This document shows, piece by piece, positions 9,772-61,400 of a DNA stretch of 64,000 nt. Under the pieces are notes generated by a model. It saw only the letters and a list, made by a program, of their open reading frames with translations, did not search any database and was not told the origin of the DNA. The stretch's first letter is position 1. Each line of letters begins with the position of its first letter. A program made the translations under genes and the position numbers. Origin of the DNA: Polydactylus sextarius (Eukaryota > Chordata > Actinopteri > Polynemidae); NCBI GenBank assembly GCA_016801845.1, contig CM028926.1, positions 11,100,001-11,164,000 on the forward strand, given 5' to 3'.

Positions 9772-11305
9772 TGATTCCAACCAGTCGACTGAAGCCTCAG
9801 ATCAGTTGATTAATGAGTCACGTCTGGTGTGTTGGAGCCACATGTTTGACTTGACTCCTGTGATGTAGATGATCAGTAACAAGTTGTTAAATCAATTAAC
9901 ACGTCGTTAGGCAACGTTCATCTTTTATCTGTTTTCTTTCCTTAACGTCGTTTCCTTCAGACTCAGGGAATCGCTCAGTTGACCTGGAGAGAGTTTCAGA
10001 GTCTGTGGGACAAGATCAGGAGGTGGACGGTAAAACATCGACACGTCAACATGTCAACGCAATACAACAATAAAACATTTAAACAATAAAACATCAACAC
10101 GTCAACACAATAAAACAGTAAAACATTAACACATGAATTAATCTGTTCAGTTTGGTTGTTTCTACAGAACTAACCTGATGTGTTTTTCTCTTCAGGACAT
10201 TTTTCTGGTTTTTGACAAAAATAAAACTCATCATCTGGAATATCAGGAGGTCGGACCGGCTCTGAAGGCTGCAGGTTGGTGGAGTAGAAGTACTGATACT
10301 ACAGTAGAAGTACTGATACTAACAGAACATACTGAAGTCCAGTATCAGTTCTTTATTCACATGAACTGAGTGTCTCTGAACAGCAGGTGGCGCCAAACTA
10401 CCTCCATCGACTTGACATGTCCAGTTGTTTATAAAGTTTGTCCTGAAGCAGATTTCAGTCTGTTGAACCTGGAACCAGCTGGAGGAACCTTGATTAACAT
10501 TATAATTAAATATCATTGATAACTGTTCCAGCAGTCGTTAATATTTAATATATAATATATAATAATACTGGTTGTCAGGAATCACCGTGGACGATCTGGT
10601 GATGCAGCTGGTTGGACTCAGATACACGGAGCCGGACATGACCGTCAGCTTCCCCGGGTTCCTCTACCTGCTGATGAAGCTGGAGAGTATGATCCGTAAG
10701 AGGCCGACACGCGACACGACGACAAATGTTACAACCGTCAGTGATGTAACAGCTGGTTGTTGTTGTTGTTGTTTGTTCCAGACAAGTTCCAGTCGTACGA
10801 CATGGTTGGGATGGGAAACATCACGGTCAGCTACAGACAGGTACGACCACAGGGTTATATCTGACCTGAAGACGCTTTACTGTGTTTATTTCTTCTTTTT
10901 CTTTATTATGTTATGTAGAATATAATAAAGAATATATAAATATATTTTTTATTTTATTTTTAGATATTTTCACAACTTATTTTTTTATTCTATTTCATTT
11001 GTTTTTGTTTTGATCTTTTATTTAAATTTTTTTTATAATATTATTTTAAAATACATTATTTTTAGTTTTATTTTGTCATTTATTCTTTATATTTATTTTC
11101 TAATCATTTAAAAACGTTTTATTTTATTTACATAATTATTCATGTTTTATTTTTAATTTTTTATTATTTTTTTTGTTCTTATATATTATCTCAGTGTGAG
11201 TAGTTTTTCAAAATAAATTGAAATAATATAAAGTTTAATCATTAGATAAATTAACTAAATATTTCCTCTTTGTTTCAGTGGCTCCACATGACCATGTACA
11301 ACTGA
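8456..11305 (+). CDS. capn12: Calpain large subunit, C-terminal penta-EF-hand part (capn12-like)
   Basis: Eight exons join in one frame: 8456-8530, 8914-8974, 9062-9126, 9961-10029, 10196-10274, 10579-10695, 10782-10840 and 11279-11305 (stop). They encode 183 residues ending WLHMTMYN, close to the WLQLTMFA-type end of classical calpains. The segment covers the Ca2+-binding penta-EF-hand domain of an intracellular cysteine protease. Motifs include SLEHCKSLVVLMD, the LTWREFQSLWDKIRRW helix, an EF loop DKNKTHHLEYQE and RYTEPDM before the fourth helix. The protease core and beta-sandwich exons are not in the window. Upstream of the first acceptor lies the tRNA array, so the gene is either interrupted by it in an intron or 5'-truncated. 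The name rests on the family match plus adjacency to actn4, as CAPN12 and ACTN4 are neighbours in mammals; another classical calpain is possible. Confidence 0.8.
8531..8760 (+). repeat. Intronic minisatellite made of a copied splice junction
   Basis: Degenerate repeats of 'ctgagattaaccttaat' mixed with copies of the exon end 'ctgcaacaag'. The sequence ctgcaacaag|gtgagattaacc at the true junction recurs intact at 8559-8580, and decayed versions lie at 8632 and 8688. Confidence 0.85.
8914..8974 (+). CDS. capn12: calpain visible exon 2
   Basis: 61 nt, phase 0 to 1, encoding KGYCKPHHLHRLLTEAIQGG. The donor gag|gtcggt gives an in-frame join to the next exon. Confidence 0.78.
9062..9126 (+). CDS. 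capn12: calpain visible exon 3
   Basis: 65 nt ending in LVVLMD at phase 0, with donor gac|gtatcc. It corresponds to the E helix of an EF-hand (SLESCRSMVNLMD in classical calpains). Confidence 0.82.
9296..9333 (-). pseudogene. tRNA-Lys 3' fragment
   Basis: Only the 3' half of a minus-strand tRNA-Lys remains: T arm, variable loop and half the anticodon stem, with two substitutions (cacctg for cgcctg, cagagac for cagggac). The anticodon, D arm and A box are lost. It is the decayed left partner of the gene at 9353 and lies inside a calpain intron. Confidence 0.85.
9353..9425 (+). tRNA. tRNA-Lys(UUU) within a calpain intron
   Basis: Canonical 73-nt copy with terminator. It sits between calpain exons ending at 9126 and starting at 9961, in the same orientation as the host gene. 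The 30 bp after it match the type-2 spacer, so it is an outlying unit of the array. Confidence 0.96.
9622..9694 (+). tRNA. Variant tRNA-Lys(UUU) within a calpain intron
   Basis: The body is as in the other copies except for T-to-A in the variable region (gaggGAcc) and A in place of G at the discriminator position (ggcA). Its 120-bp upstream flank is the inter-tRNA spacer with several substitutions, but no left partner is present. The discriminator change could affect charging, so functionality is less certain. Confidence 0.88.
9961..10029 (+). CDS. capn12: calpain visible exon 4, degenerate EF loop
   Basis: 69 nt, phase 0. With the previous exon it forms the loop D-TQGIAQLTWRE. Compared with DRDGNGKLGLVE of classical calpains, acidic position 3, Asn 5 and Gly 6 are lost, so this EF-hand probably does not bind Ca2+. 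Confidence 0.85.
10196..10274 (+). CDS. capn12: calpain visible exon 5, conserved EF loop
   Basis: 79 nt, phase 0 to 1. It encodes DIFLVFDKNKTHHLEYQE..., a loop with D1, N3, T5 and E12 but His at position 6, followed by the helix ALKAAG. Confidence 0.88.
10579..10695 (+). CDS. capn12: calpain visible exon 6
   Basis: 117 nt, phase 1 to 1. It encodes ITVDDLVMQLVGLRYTEPD and then SFPGFLYLLMKLESM. The RY-EPD motif is typical of the fourth EF-hand of calpains. Confidence 0.88.
10782..10840 (+). CDS. capn12: calpain visible exon 7
   Basis: 59 nt, phase 1 to 0. It encodes KFQSYDMVGMGNITVSYRQ, the non-Ca2+-binding fifth EF-hand that mediates pairing between penta-EF-hand domains. Confidence 0.85.
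11279..11305 (+). CDS. capn12: calpain terminal exon (coding part)
   Basis: Eight codons, WLHMTMYN, then TGA. The very short coding part of the last exon is usual for calpains. Confidence 0.88.
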   Translation, partial: WLHMTMYN

Positions 11306-11720
11306 TCTGAGACCTGGTCCACACAGAGGCCCAGACCAGGACCAGGACCAGGACCAGGACCAGGACCAGGACCAGGACCAGGACCAGGACCAGGACCAGG
11401 ACTCTCCTGGATTTCTTCTGTTTCTCAGTTTATTTCGTGACGTCATTTTAATCAGTTTAGTTTTAACGTTGATGATGACCTTAGAGGTCAAAGGTCAAAC
11501 AGTTTGTTCAAAGATCAGATCCTGGTTCAACGTTTTAGTTTTTAGTTTTTTCCATGAATCATTTCAAATGAGTCTTTTATTGTGAAATTTGACGTGTTTG
11601 TTTCCTGTGATGTCATCAACATGTTTGTACAAGGAAAGAAGATGTTTGTTTGTTTGTTTGTTTGTTTGTTGACGACTCGTCTGGTTCAGTTTGATCTTTT
11701 TAATTAAAGTTTCAACAACA
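11306..11720 (+). other. Calpain 3'UTR with hexamer repeat
   Basis: Non-coding sequence after the stop. It includes a perfect (accagg)n hexamer run at about 11335-11402, a (tttg)n run near 11645-11670 and an ATTAAA poly(A) signal at 11703. Confidence 0.65.
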
Positions 11721-13060
11721 AAAAGTTAAAGTTTTTATTTGATGTGTCAAAGGTCAAAGGTCAGTCAGTTTATTTCAGGATCATTATTTTCAATTTTTAT
11801 TATTTTATTTTATTAATTTTTTATTTTTTCTTTGAGCTGCAGCTCGTCGGTGTGTCGACCAATCACAGAGCAGCGTGATGGTGACATCACAGCGTCGCTG
11901 CTGCAGCTGTGATGTTAATCACGAGGAGGACGGAGCGTGACCTCCTCCAGTGATGGATGGACCAGGTCTGGGTCCAGAGCAGGTCCAGGTCCGGGTCAGG
12001 TCTGGGTCTGGTCTCTGTCCTGGATGTTTACGACGTCGTCGTCGGGTCGGAGAAGCAGCTGCTGCAGCTTCTGGTTCGTTAACGTCACAGCTCAGATTGA
12101 ACAGTGAAACAGAAACATTATTATTATTATTAATAATAATGTTTCACATAAGCAGCGACGGCGCCACATCCTGGTCACTTATTCAACTCTTTATTTACAT
12201 ATTTTTATTTTTTTTATTATTTTTTTATTGCATTGTGTGACTCTTCTGTGATTGGTGGACAAACCGTAGTGGGCGTGGTCAACTGCACTAACCGAGTCTC
12301 CACCAGGAGGCGCCGTAGTCACAAACTTCACTAATGGTTTCAAATCTGGAAACAAATTAATACAATTAAAGTGTTTAAATGTGTAAAATCTGCAAAGATC
12401 AAAGTGTTAAAATTAAAAAATGAACATGTTGCTGCAGCGCCACCATGTGGCTGCTCATTGACCTTCATTTATTATTGAAAAACATAAAATCGTTTGACAG
12501 AAAATTCAGGTTTTCTCGGATCAATAATATTTTAACATTTTTTAATTTAAATTTGTGAGAAAATATATATTTTTAAAAATTCTTAAATTATTTTAATACA
12601 ATTTATGTTCATCATTTATAATTAAACGTAATAATTTATAATTAATCCACTTTAATTTAAAAAATATTTAAAAATTAAACTAAAAAAATAAATTAGAATT
12701 AAAATTTAAATATTAATTTGAAATTAATATTTCATACAATAAATTATTTATTATAATTTCATTGATTTGTATTATTGTGTTTTATTCTTCTTCCTTACAA
12801 AATTATTTAAAGTAAAGTTTTAAAACTTTTATACCTGAAATAAATAAATTAAAACAGTGTTTCAAAGCTTCATAAATAAAGTTTAACACAATCAATTGAT
12901 AAATAAAAGTATGTTTTATTTATCGTTTTTCCAGCTGATCATTTATAATAGTTTTATTTATAATTTATAAAGTTTTATTCTTCCTCTTTAATGATGAATA
13001 AATAAAAATAAACTTTATTTAAATATTTCATTGTTTCTGCGGCTCACGTTCAAACTCCTC
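11720..13060. other. Intergenic region between calpain and alpha-actinin genes
   Basis: AT-rich from about 12,340 to 13,040, with many short A/T runs. I see no gene. A small GC-richer patch at about 11,840-12,120 contains no recognisable coding exon. Confidence 0.6.
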
Positions 13061-13067
13061 ATTAATA

Positions 13068-13160
13068 TTCATGAGGCGTCTCGACCAATAGGGAGACGTC
13101 TGCACAGATACACGGCGCTCCCACCGGAAATGGGCGTGGGGGCCTTCAAAATAAAATATT
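13068..13160 (+). promoter_or_regulatory. Candidate upstream promoter elements of actn4
   Basis: Within 90 bp lie a CCAAT box (about 13084), CCGGAAA (ETS-like, about 13123), gggcgtggg (KLF/Sp-like, 13132) and TTCAAAATAAAA (13145). A similar CCGGAAATGGGC plus TTCAAAATAAA combination precedes the SMOC-like gene at about 48,230-48,310. Confidence 0.4.
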
Positions 13161-13394
13161 GAACACGTTTTAGGATTTTTATCAGTTAATTAAAAGAAGA
13201 AACAAACAGTAGAAGTTGGTTGAACGTGATTGTGAACTGAGTTTTTAAATGTTTTGTGAATTATTTTCTTGTCTTTATTGTTGAGACGTTTATTTGTTAC
13301 TGTTGATGTGTTGACTGTAACTGTCGTGGTCAGTTTTATTTACTGGTTGACTGAAGATGATGTAAACTGCGACAATCATCTGCTCTAAACGAAG

Positions 13395-13859
13395 GTCAGC
13401 GGCGGGCGGTGTTTTATTGTGAAGGTCCAGACCGGAAGCAGCGCGGCGCCGTTACGCGCAGCTTGACGCAGCTCGGTTCCTCCCAGCGGCCACACCGAGC
13501 AGCGGCTCGGGCTTTTTCTTCGCAGCAGCAGCGGCGGCGTTTTTCTGGCTGCTCACACCGGAGCCTCCTCACACCGCAGCGACCGACGGACCGAGAACCA
13601 GAACTCCCGAGAACCAGACCGGATCGGACCCAGAACCGCCTCCCTCCCCGTCCCGCTCCTCCTCTTCTCCTCTGGACCGAACACTCGCTACATTTTGATA
13701 CATTTTCTTTCTTTTTGTTGCTTTTTTTTCTTTTTTCCTCTTTTTTTTTCTTTCCCTCCTTCAGCTCGGCTCCAGTCTCGGTAGTCCAGTCTAGTCTAGT
13801 CTCGTCTAGTCTCGTCTAGTCTCGTCTCTCCGTGGCGGACTCAGGTTTCTTTTGCTGAC
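13395..13859 (+). promoter_or_regulatory. CpG-rich 5'UTR/promoter of actn4
   Basis: GC- and CpG-rich to about 13,690, with an ACCGGAAGC ETS-type site at 13431. It then turns pyrimidine-rich, with a short (gtctagtctc)-like repeat near 13,785-13,830 just before the start codon. No TATA box is visible, as expected for a housekeeping cytoskeletal gene. Confidence 0.6.
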
Positions 13860-46591
<32,732 letters not shown>

Positions 46592-47945
46592 AGGAGGCGG
46601 GGCTGAGACGAGGGAGGAAGGGGGGGGGCCACAGAATGGGGGCGGGGTCAGGGGCGGGGACTCAAGCTAATCTAATACTTATGCTAATTTTTGTTTATTT
46701 TATTATAATTTTTTCTTCTTGCCAGAAGGGGGCGGGGTCAGGGCGGCGTGGGATTCAACATGGCGACTGGCGAGGTTTGTGTATTAGATCCTAGAGAGAT
46801 ATATGCTGTGGGGGAGGCGGGTGGGGGTTTACACAGAGATAAACAGACATATTTACCCATAATTCCCCTTGTTGCTGGATAAGGTGACCTTTAACCTCAG
46901 CTCGTTTCCTCCTGTTGTTTTTGTTCTTTTCTCTTTTGTTTGTTTATTTCCTGGTGGCGGGGGGGCGGAGCCTCGGCGTCGCACACACACACACACACAC
47001 ACACACTTAAAGATAGATCACAGATGAATCGACGGCGACGCGATGTTTAATTAACAATATAAAACGCACTCAGATCAGTTTCCAGCAGATTTTTTTTTTT
47101 TTTTTAAGACGTTAATTTTTTTTTTTTTTTTTTTTTTTCTCGGCCTTCGTGTGTAAACATCATGGCGGCGACATTTTTCTGTAATTATCCACAAATATTT
47201 GCTTCTGTGAAACTAATCTCCTCTCATCCTGTGGGGGGCGCTGTGGGCATCAGGTGCTTATTTAAATACAGAAACTTTACATTTATACGGTAGAAACTGT
47301 AGTGACAACGTTAGTCCACTTTTATATTCAACACACACTCGTCATGTCACGGACGCGTTAGATTGGATGTTTTTGTGACTTTTTGTGGAAAGAAACAGAA
47401 TAAATAAATAAACAAAAACAAACAAAAACTTCACTTCCTGTGGCGATAGCTCCGCCTCCCTCCCTCACCCGCTGAAAAATAAAAGTAAATAAAAATAAAA
47501 AGGGGAGACAAATAAAATAAAAACATTCCATCGTGCAAAAATTTAAAAAGTTAAAAAAAAAAAAAAAACAAACAGCAGAAATTAATATGTAAAAAATAAA
47601 TAAAACTATGCAATCAGAACGTGATGAATAAAGTTTGTTGAAATTAAAGGAGGTTGTCGGTGTGTGTGGGAGGAGGGGAGACGAGGGGGAGACGAGGGAG
47701 GAACCGAGACGAACAGACTTGGACCAAAAGCTTCGTTTCTTTCTTTCTTTTTTATTTCTTCTTCTTTCTTCTTCTTTCTCTTTGCGGTCGGACGTTGGAA
47801 GAGAAACGAACTCTGATTGTGATTTTTCTTTTTTTGTACTTCTTTAATATGAACCTTATCTGCTGTACTGGAAACTGCAACAACGCCTTCTGTCTAATGA
47901 TATGTGACTTCACAAAGCACACATAAAAAGTTTCCTTATAAAATC
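46592..47945 (+). other. actn4 3'UTR
   Basis: Rich in short G runs, then poly(T) tracts (47,090-47,140). Candidate poly(A) signals include AATAAA at 47,627. A more distal run of less repetitive sequence (about 47,850-47,940) ends in cataaaaagtttcc and ttataaaat. Also holds an (AC)n at 46,982-47,006. Confidence 0.65.
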
Positions 47946-48496
47946 ACCTGAGTCATCGCCGTGTGTTTGTTCTGCATCATTTTATATAATTTTTAAAAAA
48001 ATAAACTGCAACACTGAACAGTTAAATCACTTCTCTACATTTTCAGTTAAATATTTAAAATATTTTTATTTAATTATTTATTATTTCTTTTTATTTAATT
48101 ATTTTATTTAATATTTTTATTGTTAAAAACATGTTTTTGTGTAATTTCATAATTTAAAATCCGGATTTTATTTTGAAATTCAGTCTCGAGTTTGTGGTTG
48201 AAAAGTTTCCACTAGTGAATGTGGTTTTTCAAAATAAAGGCACACCCTTCTGGCGCGTGCGGCTTCATAAAGACATCACTTGTTCCAGTCGCACGCGCAC
48301 CGGAAATGGGCAGAGCTCTGAGGAGTCTGATCCGCGCGTGCAGCTCGAGGACCTGCTCGTTCTTTACCAGAAAAGCAGCTCGAGGATTCTTCTGTTCGGC
48401 GCGAGCGGTCTGAGGAAACTACAGAGACCGGGACCAGGATCGAGACCGGGACCAGCGGCTCCTCTTCCTCCTCCACATCTGTCCAGCTGTGGCGGG
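47946..48496 (+). promoter_or_regulatory. Intergenic region and promoter of the SMOC-like gene
   Basis: AT-rich to 48,160. Two copies of one motif then lie head to head: TTTTATTTTGAA (48,166) and TTCAAAATAAA (48,228). A CATAAA box (about 48,266) and ACCGGAAATGGGC (about 48,299) follow, then GC-rich 5'UTR. An in-frame upstream ATG at 48,173 lies before the likely transcription start. Confidence 0.5.
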
Positions 48497-57259
<8,763 letters not shown>

Positions 57260-57770
57260 GGTCCAGCTTCAGCGAAGCTTCATCCACTTGTTTGAGTTGA
57301 GCGTCACGTTTATTTCTGATGATTTGTTTTCTCGTGTTTGTTTCTTTCAGAGTCGAAGCTTCAAACAGAAAAACGACAAATCATCTGACAACAAAGACAA
57401 ATCTTTGTCTCTTCAGGAAACGAAACCTGTCGTTTATTTATTTCACACGTTTTTGAATAAAAATCAAGCGTGGTCTGTTTTGTCTTGAAGCTGCGACGAC
57501 GCTGGTGTTTTCATGTGATTGAACGTTTGAACAGAAACGTGATGGTTCAACATCAGGTCAGTTGATCTGATCACAGACGCTGCTGCTGGAAATTGAGACT
57601 ATCTCTGTTTATTTTCTGATCTTTAATAAAAGACTCATGAAAAGAAACGAGATAAAAGCTCAACAGATGTTTCTGTGACGTCGTCTTTGTAGTTTTGTAA
57701 ATACTTTATTTTCCTTCTTGATGTTGAAATGTGTTTTTGTAAATGATGTGATGAATCAATAAAAGGCTGA
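57260..57770 (+). other. SMOC-like 3'UTR
   Basis: Candidate poly(A) signals AATAAA at 57,456, 57,625 and 57,758. No coding potential beyond chance. Confidence 0.6.
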
Positions 57771-58430
57771 TGTCGCCACCAGTCGCCATGGTGATAAAAA
57801 AATAAATAAACAAATAAATACAAAACAACAACAACGACATTGTTTCCCAGGATGCACTGGTTCCTGTCCAAGGTTTAACTCTGAGGTTAAACCAGTTCGT
57901 CTCCATGACAATGATGACGATGTCGTTACTGATCAATCCACTGATTAATACTTTGATTAAAAGATCAGAGTGTGAAGTTCTCAGTCTGACCCTTCACCTG
58001 GGACCACTTCACCCTGAGACACTACCAGGTTGTTGTTGAGCAGCTGAGCAGCAGGGGGCGCCGTCACACTGACCAACCTGTCAGTGCTGCAGGAAACCTG
58101 GATCAGCTGATCACATGGACCAGACACTCCTGAGGTAAATCTGTAACATATCAACTGCTTGTTCAGACGTGAGTCGCTTTGTTCTTCAGACTGGTAATAC
58201 TAATACTTCACTAGTGTACTACTGAGTATCTGTACTTTACTAGAGCAGTTTCAATTGTGTCAATTGTGACTTTTACTTCACCACATTTTCTAACTTGATG
58301 AAACTTTGACTCAGTGTTGATGAAAGTCACTGAAGACTAATGTAGTACTGTAGTATCTGTACTTCTACTGTAGTATCTGTACTTCTACTGTAGTATCTGT
58401 ACTTCTACTGTTGTATCTGTACTTCAGTTA
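57771..58430. other. Downstream intergenic DNA with 20-bp minisatellite
   Basis: No gene seen. About 58,339-58,425 holds four copies of acttctactgtagtatctgt. The normal sequence texture ends at about 58,430. Confidence 0.7.
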
Positions 58431-61400
58431 AAAAAAAGAATTTTTTTTTTTTAAAAATTGGGTTAAAATTTAAGTGAATGACAGTTACTTAACGTTATTA
58501 ATTTTAATTTAAAAAAATTTTTTTGCCCTTTGGGTTAAAAAGGGAAATTTTCAAATAAAAAAATGTAAGGGTTTTGTGGCTTAGCCCCGGGGAAATAAAA
58601 TTTTCAAATTTTATAAAGTTTACTTTTGATAAATCCCCAGTAGGTAAATTTTTTAAAACCCATTTAATCTGAATTTTAAAATTGGGGATTTTTTCCCTGA
58701 AAAAAATTTAAAATTAAAAAAAGGAATACCACTTACACCAGACCGCCCTTTTAAAATTTTTAAACTTTAAAAAATCCGGTAGAAATTTTAAAAAAACCTA
58801 AAATTTTTTGAGTTTTTCATTCCCCCTTTTTTTTTGGGAAATTTTTTTTTTTCCAACCACCCAAAAAATTTTGAAAAAAAGAAATACACAAATCTATTAC
58901 CCATTTTTTTTTTTTGTGGAAATTATTTTAGGGGGAAAAAAAAAAAAGATAAAAACTCCCATCAAAATTTTAAGGCTGGGGGGAAACACAAATGGTCCCC
59001 CCTTTTTTGATTCAGACGCAGTGAAAAAAGTTTTAAAAAAAAAAAAGGGTCTGGTCTCTATTTACTTTTTCCGGGTCCCGCAAGTTTTTTAAAAAACCCA
59101 CTCTCCCCCTAAATTTTAAATCTAAAAAAAAACCCCTTTAATCAATACTTCCCCAAAGGGGAAGCTCCCGGGGGAAGTCCAATTTTTTTTGGGGCCCCCC
59201 CCCCTGAGCCCCCAAAAGGCCCAATTTATCATGGGTTTTCCCCTCACCCCCTCAACAAAGGGGGGGAAAAAGTAAAGCCCTTAGGTTTTGCGGGGGTTTA
59301 TTTCTGTTAAATTTTGGGGGGAAAAAAATCCCACCCCCCAAAAAACCCCGGTAAAATTTTTCTACAGTTTTTTAAAAATTTTTTAATTTTTTTAACTTGC
59401 CCCTTTTTCGTTGACCCTATCCCCTTTCCGAAATTGTTTCCGGGTTTTTTCCGCCGTGAGCAAAAAATAAAATCGGGAAAAACGGGGGATTTTTTACATT
59501 AAAAAAAAAATTTTCCCATTTTTCCTTCTACCCTTTAAATAATCACCGATTTTTAAAGAACAAAAAAAACCCATGGAATCCGTACCCATTCCTTTCAACC
59601 CAAGTAGACTTTTCCCAACCCCCCCTTCCTTTTTCCCCCCCTTTTGGAAAGGGAAAGTTTTTGGTTACCCAGGTGGGCCCCAAAACCACCGCACCTGGGA
59701 AAAAACATTTAAATTTTGTTTCCCCCAGGGGAACAAAATCAAAGGGCCCTTTTACTGTTGAAACTAGTTTTTTCTTTGTAAAAAAAAAAAAAGGGCCCCC
59801 CCCCCGGGGGCAACGGGGGGTTTTAAAACCATTTCAAACCTCCGGAGCGGCTGGAAAACCCGGGGGAAAAAAAATCCAGGGGGCGGGGCAGGGGCCCCCC
59901 GGGGGAAAACCCTTTCCTCCTTAAAAAAATTTATTTCCCTTTTAAAACCCCCAAATTTCCGGGGCCCTAAGGGCCCCCCCAAAAAATTTCCTGGGACAAA
60001 TTTATTCAAACCGGTTTGGGACCCTTTTTACCCCTTTTGGGCAGTTTTTTTGGAAAATTTAAAACTTTTTTTTTTTTTGTTTTTTTGGTTTTTTTTCCAC
60101 TTTTTTATTTTTAAAAGGGGTTTTACGGGGTTTTTATTTATTAAAAAATTTTTTAACAAAAAAAAAAGAAAGGGTTGGAAAAAATTTTTTAGGGGGAAAA
60201 AGTTAAATTTTTTTTATTTTTCACTTTTTTTTTTTAAATTTTAGTTTAAACCTTTTTTTTAAATTTTTATGGAAAAAAAACCCAAAAAAAAATAAGAAAT
60301 TTTCCAAATAAGTTAAAATTTTTTTTTTGGGGTTTTTTTTTTAAAAAAAATTTTTAAAATTTTTGGGGTTAATTGGGGGTTTTAATTTTTGGGGAAAATT
60401 TTGGGTTTGGGGGTTTTTTTTTTTTCTTTTGAAAAACCCTTTTTAAAAAAAATAATAATTTTTAAATAAAAAAAACTTTTAAATTTAAAAATTTTATTTC
60501 CTTTTTTATTTAAATTTTTTTTAAAAAGCCCCCTTTTAACCAAGGGAAGTTTTTTTTAAATGAAAAAGAAAAAAAATCAACATTTTTAAACTCCCAAAGG
60601 TATACCCAAGGGGGGTTTTTAAACTGAAAAAATTTCCCCAAACCCTGTTTTTTTTAAAATACAGGTTTTTTTCCCCCTTTTTTTAAATTTTTAAAAAAAT
60701 TTCAAAGAGTTAAATTTTTTGCTCCCGGTTTTTTAAAAAATTGCAAAATTCCGAGCGGCCCCCGGGTTTTTTTTATTACCACTTTTTTAAAGATTTTCAA
60801 ACCCAAAAAATAAAAAAATTTAAAAAGGAATTTAATTCCCTACAAATTTTTTTTTGTTTTAACATTTTGGAAAAGGGAAATAAAAAGTAAAATGTTTTTT
60901 GGGAGGGAACGGCCCCCTTTGAAATTAAAAACAAAAAGGGATGCGCTTTTTTTGGGGCAGATTAAAAGCTTTAATTTTAGGTGTTGTTTTCAAAGTGGAG
61001 ATTTTTGGCCCCCCAAGAACAGGTCCCAACGAAAATTCACCTCCTCACCTACCACCCCACTTTTTCTTTCAACAAAACCAAACCCATCACCCCAAACAAA
61101 AAGACCCATCACTTTTTTTTTTAAAAACCCCAAAAAAAAGTCGGACCCAGGAGCCAATTAAAAGGGGGGGGAAATTTTGGGGGCCCCCGGGGGGGCCCCT
61201 TAAGCCCTTTTTAGTTGAGGTCCCTATCGATTTTTTTCCCATAAAACCCCCACAAGCTCGTAAATAAAGGAAATTTTAATAATTTATAAAAAAAAAATTG
61301 TTTTTTTTTTTTTCCAACCCAGAAAATTTTTGTTGATTTTTTAAAAAAATGTGTTTTGTTTAAAAAATTCGGGTTTTTTTTTAATAAAAAAAAGGGGAAG

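Larger units (their letters stand above)
9127..9960 (+). other. Calpain intron hosting tRNA-Lys sequences
   Basis: This 834-bp intron contains two full tRNA-Lys genes, one tRNA fragment and a (GT)n run at about 9747-9770. It closes with the acceptor tttccttcag. Confidence 0.85.

Noticed and set aside
48173..48496. Longer N-terminus for the SMOC-like protein from the in-frame ATG at 48173
   Set aside because: It would bury the signal peptide inside the protein, and the ATG lies upstream of the likely promoter elements.
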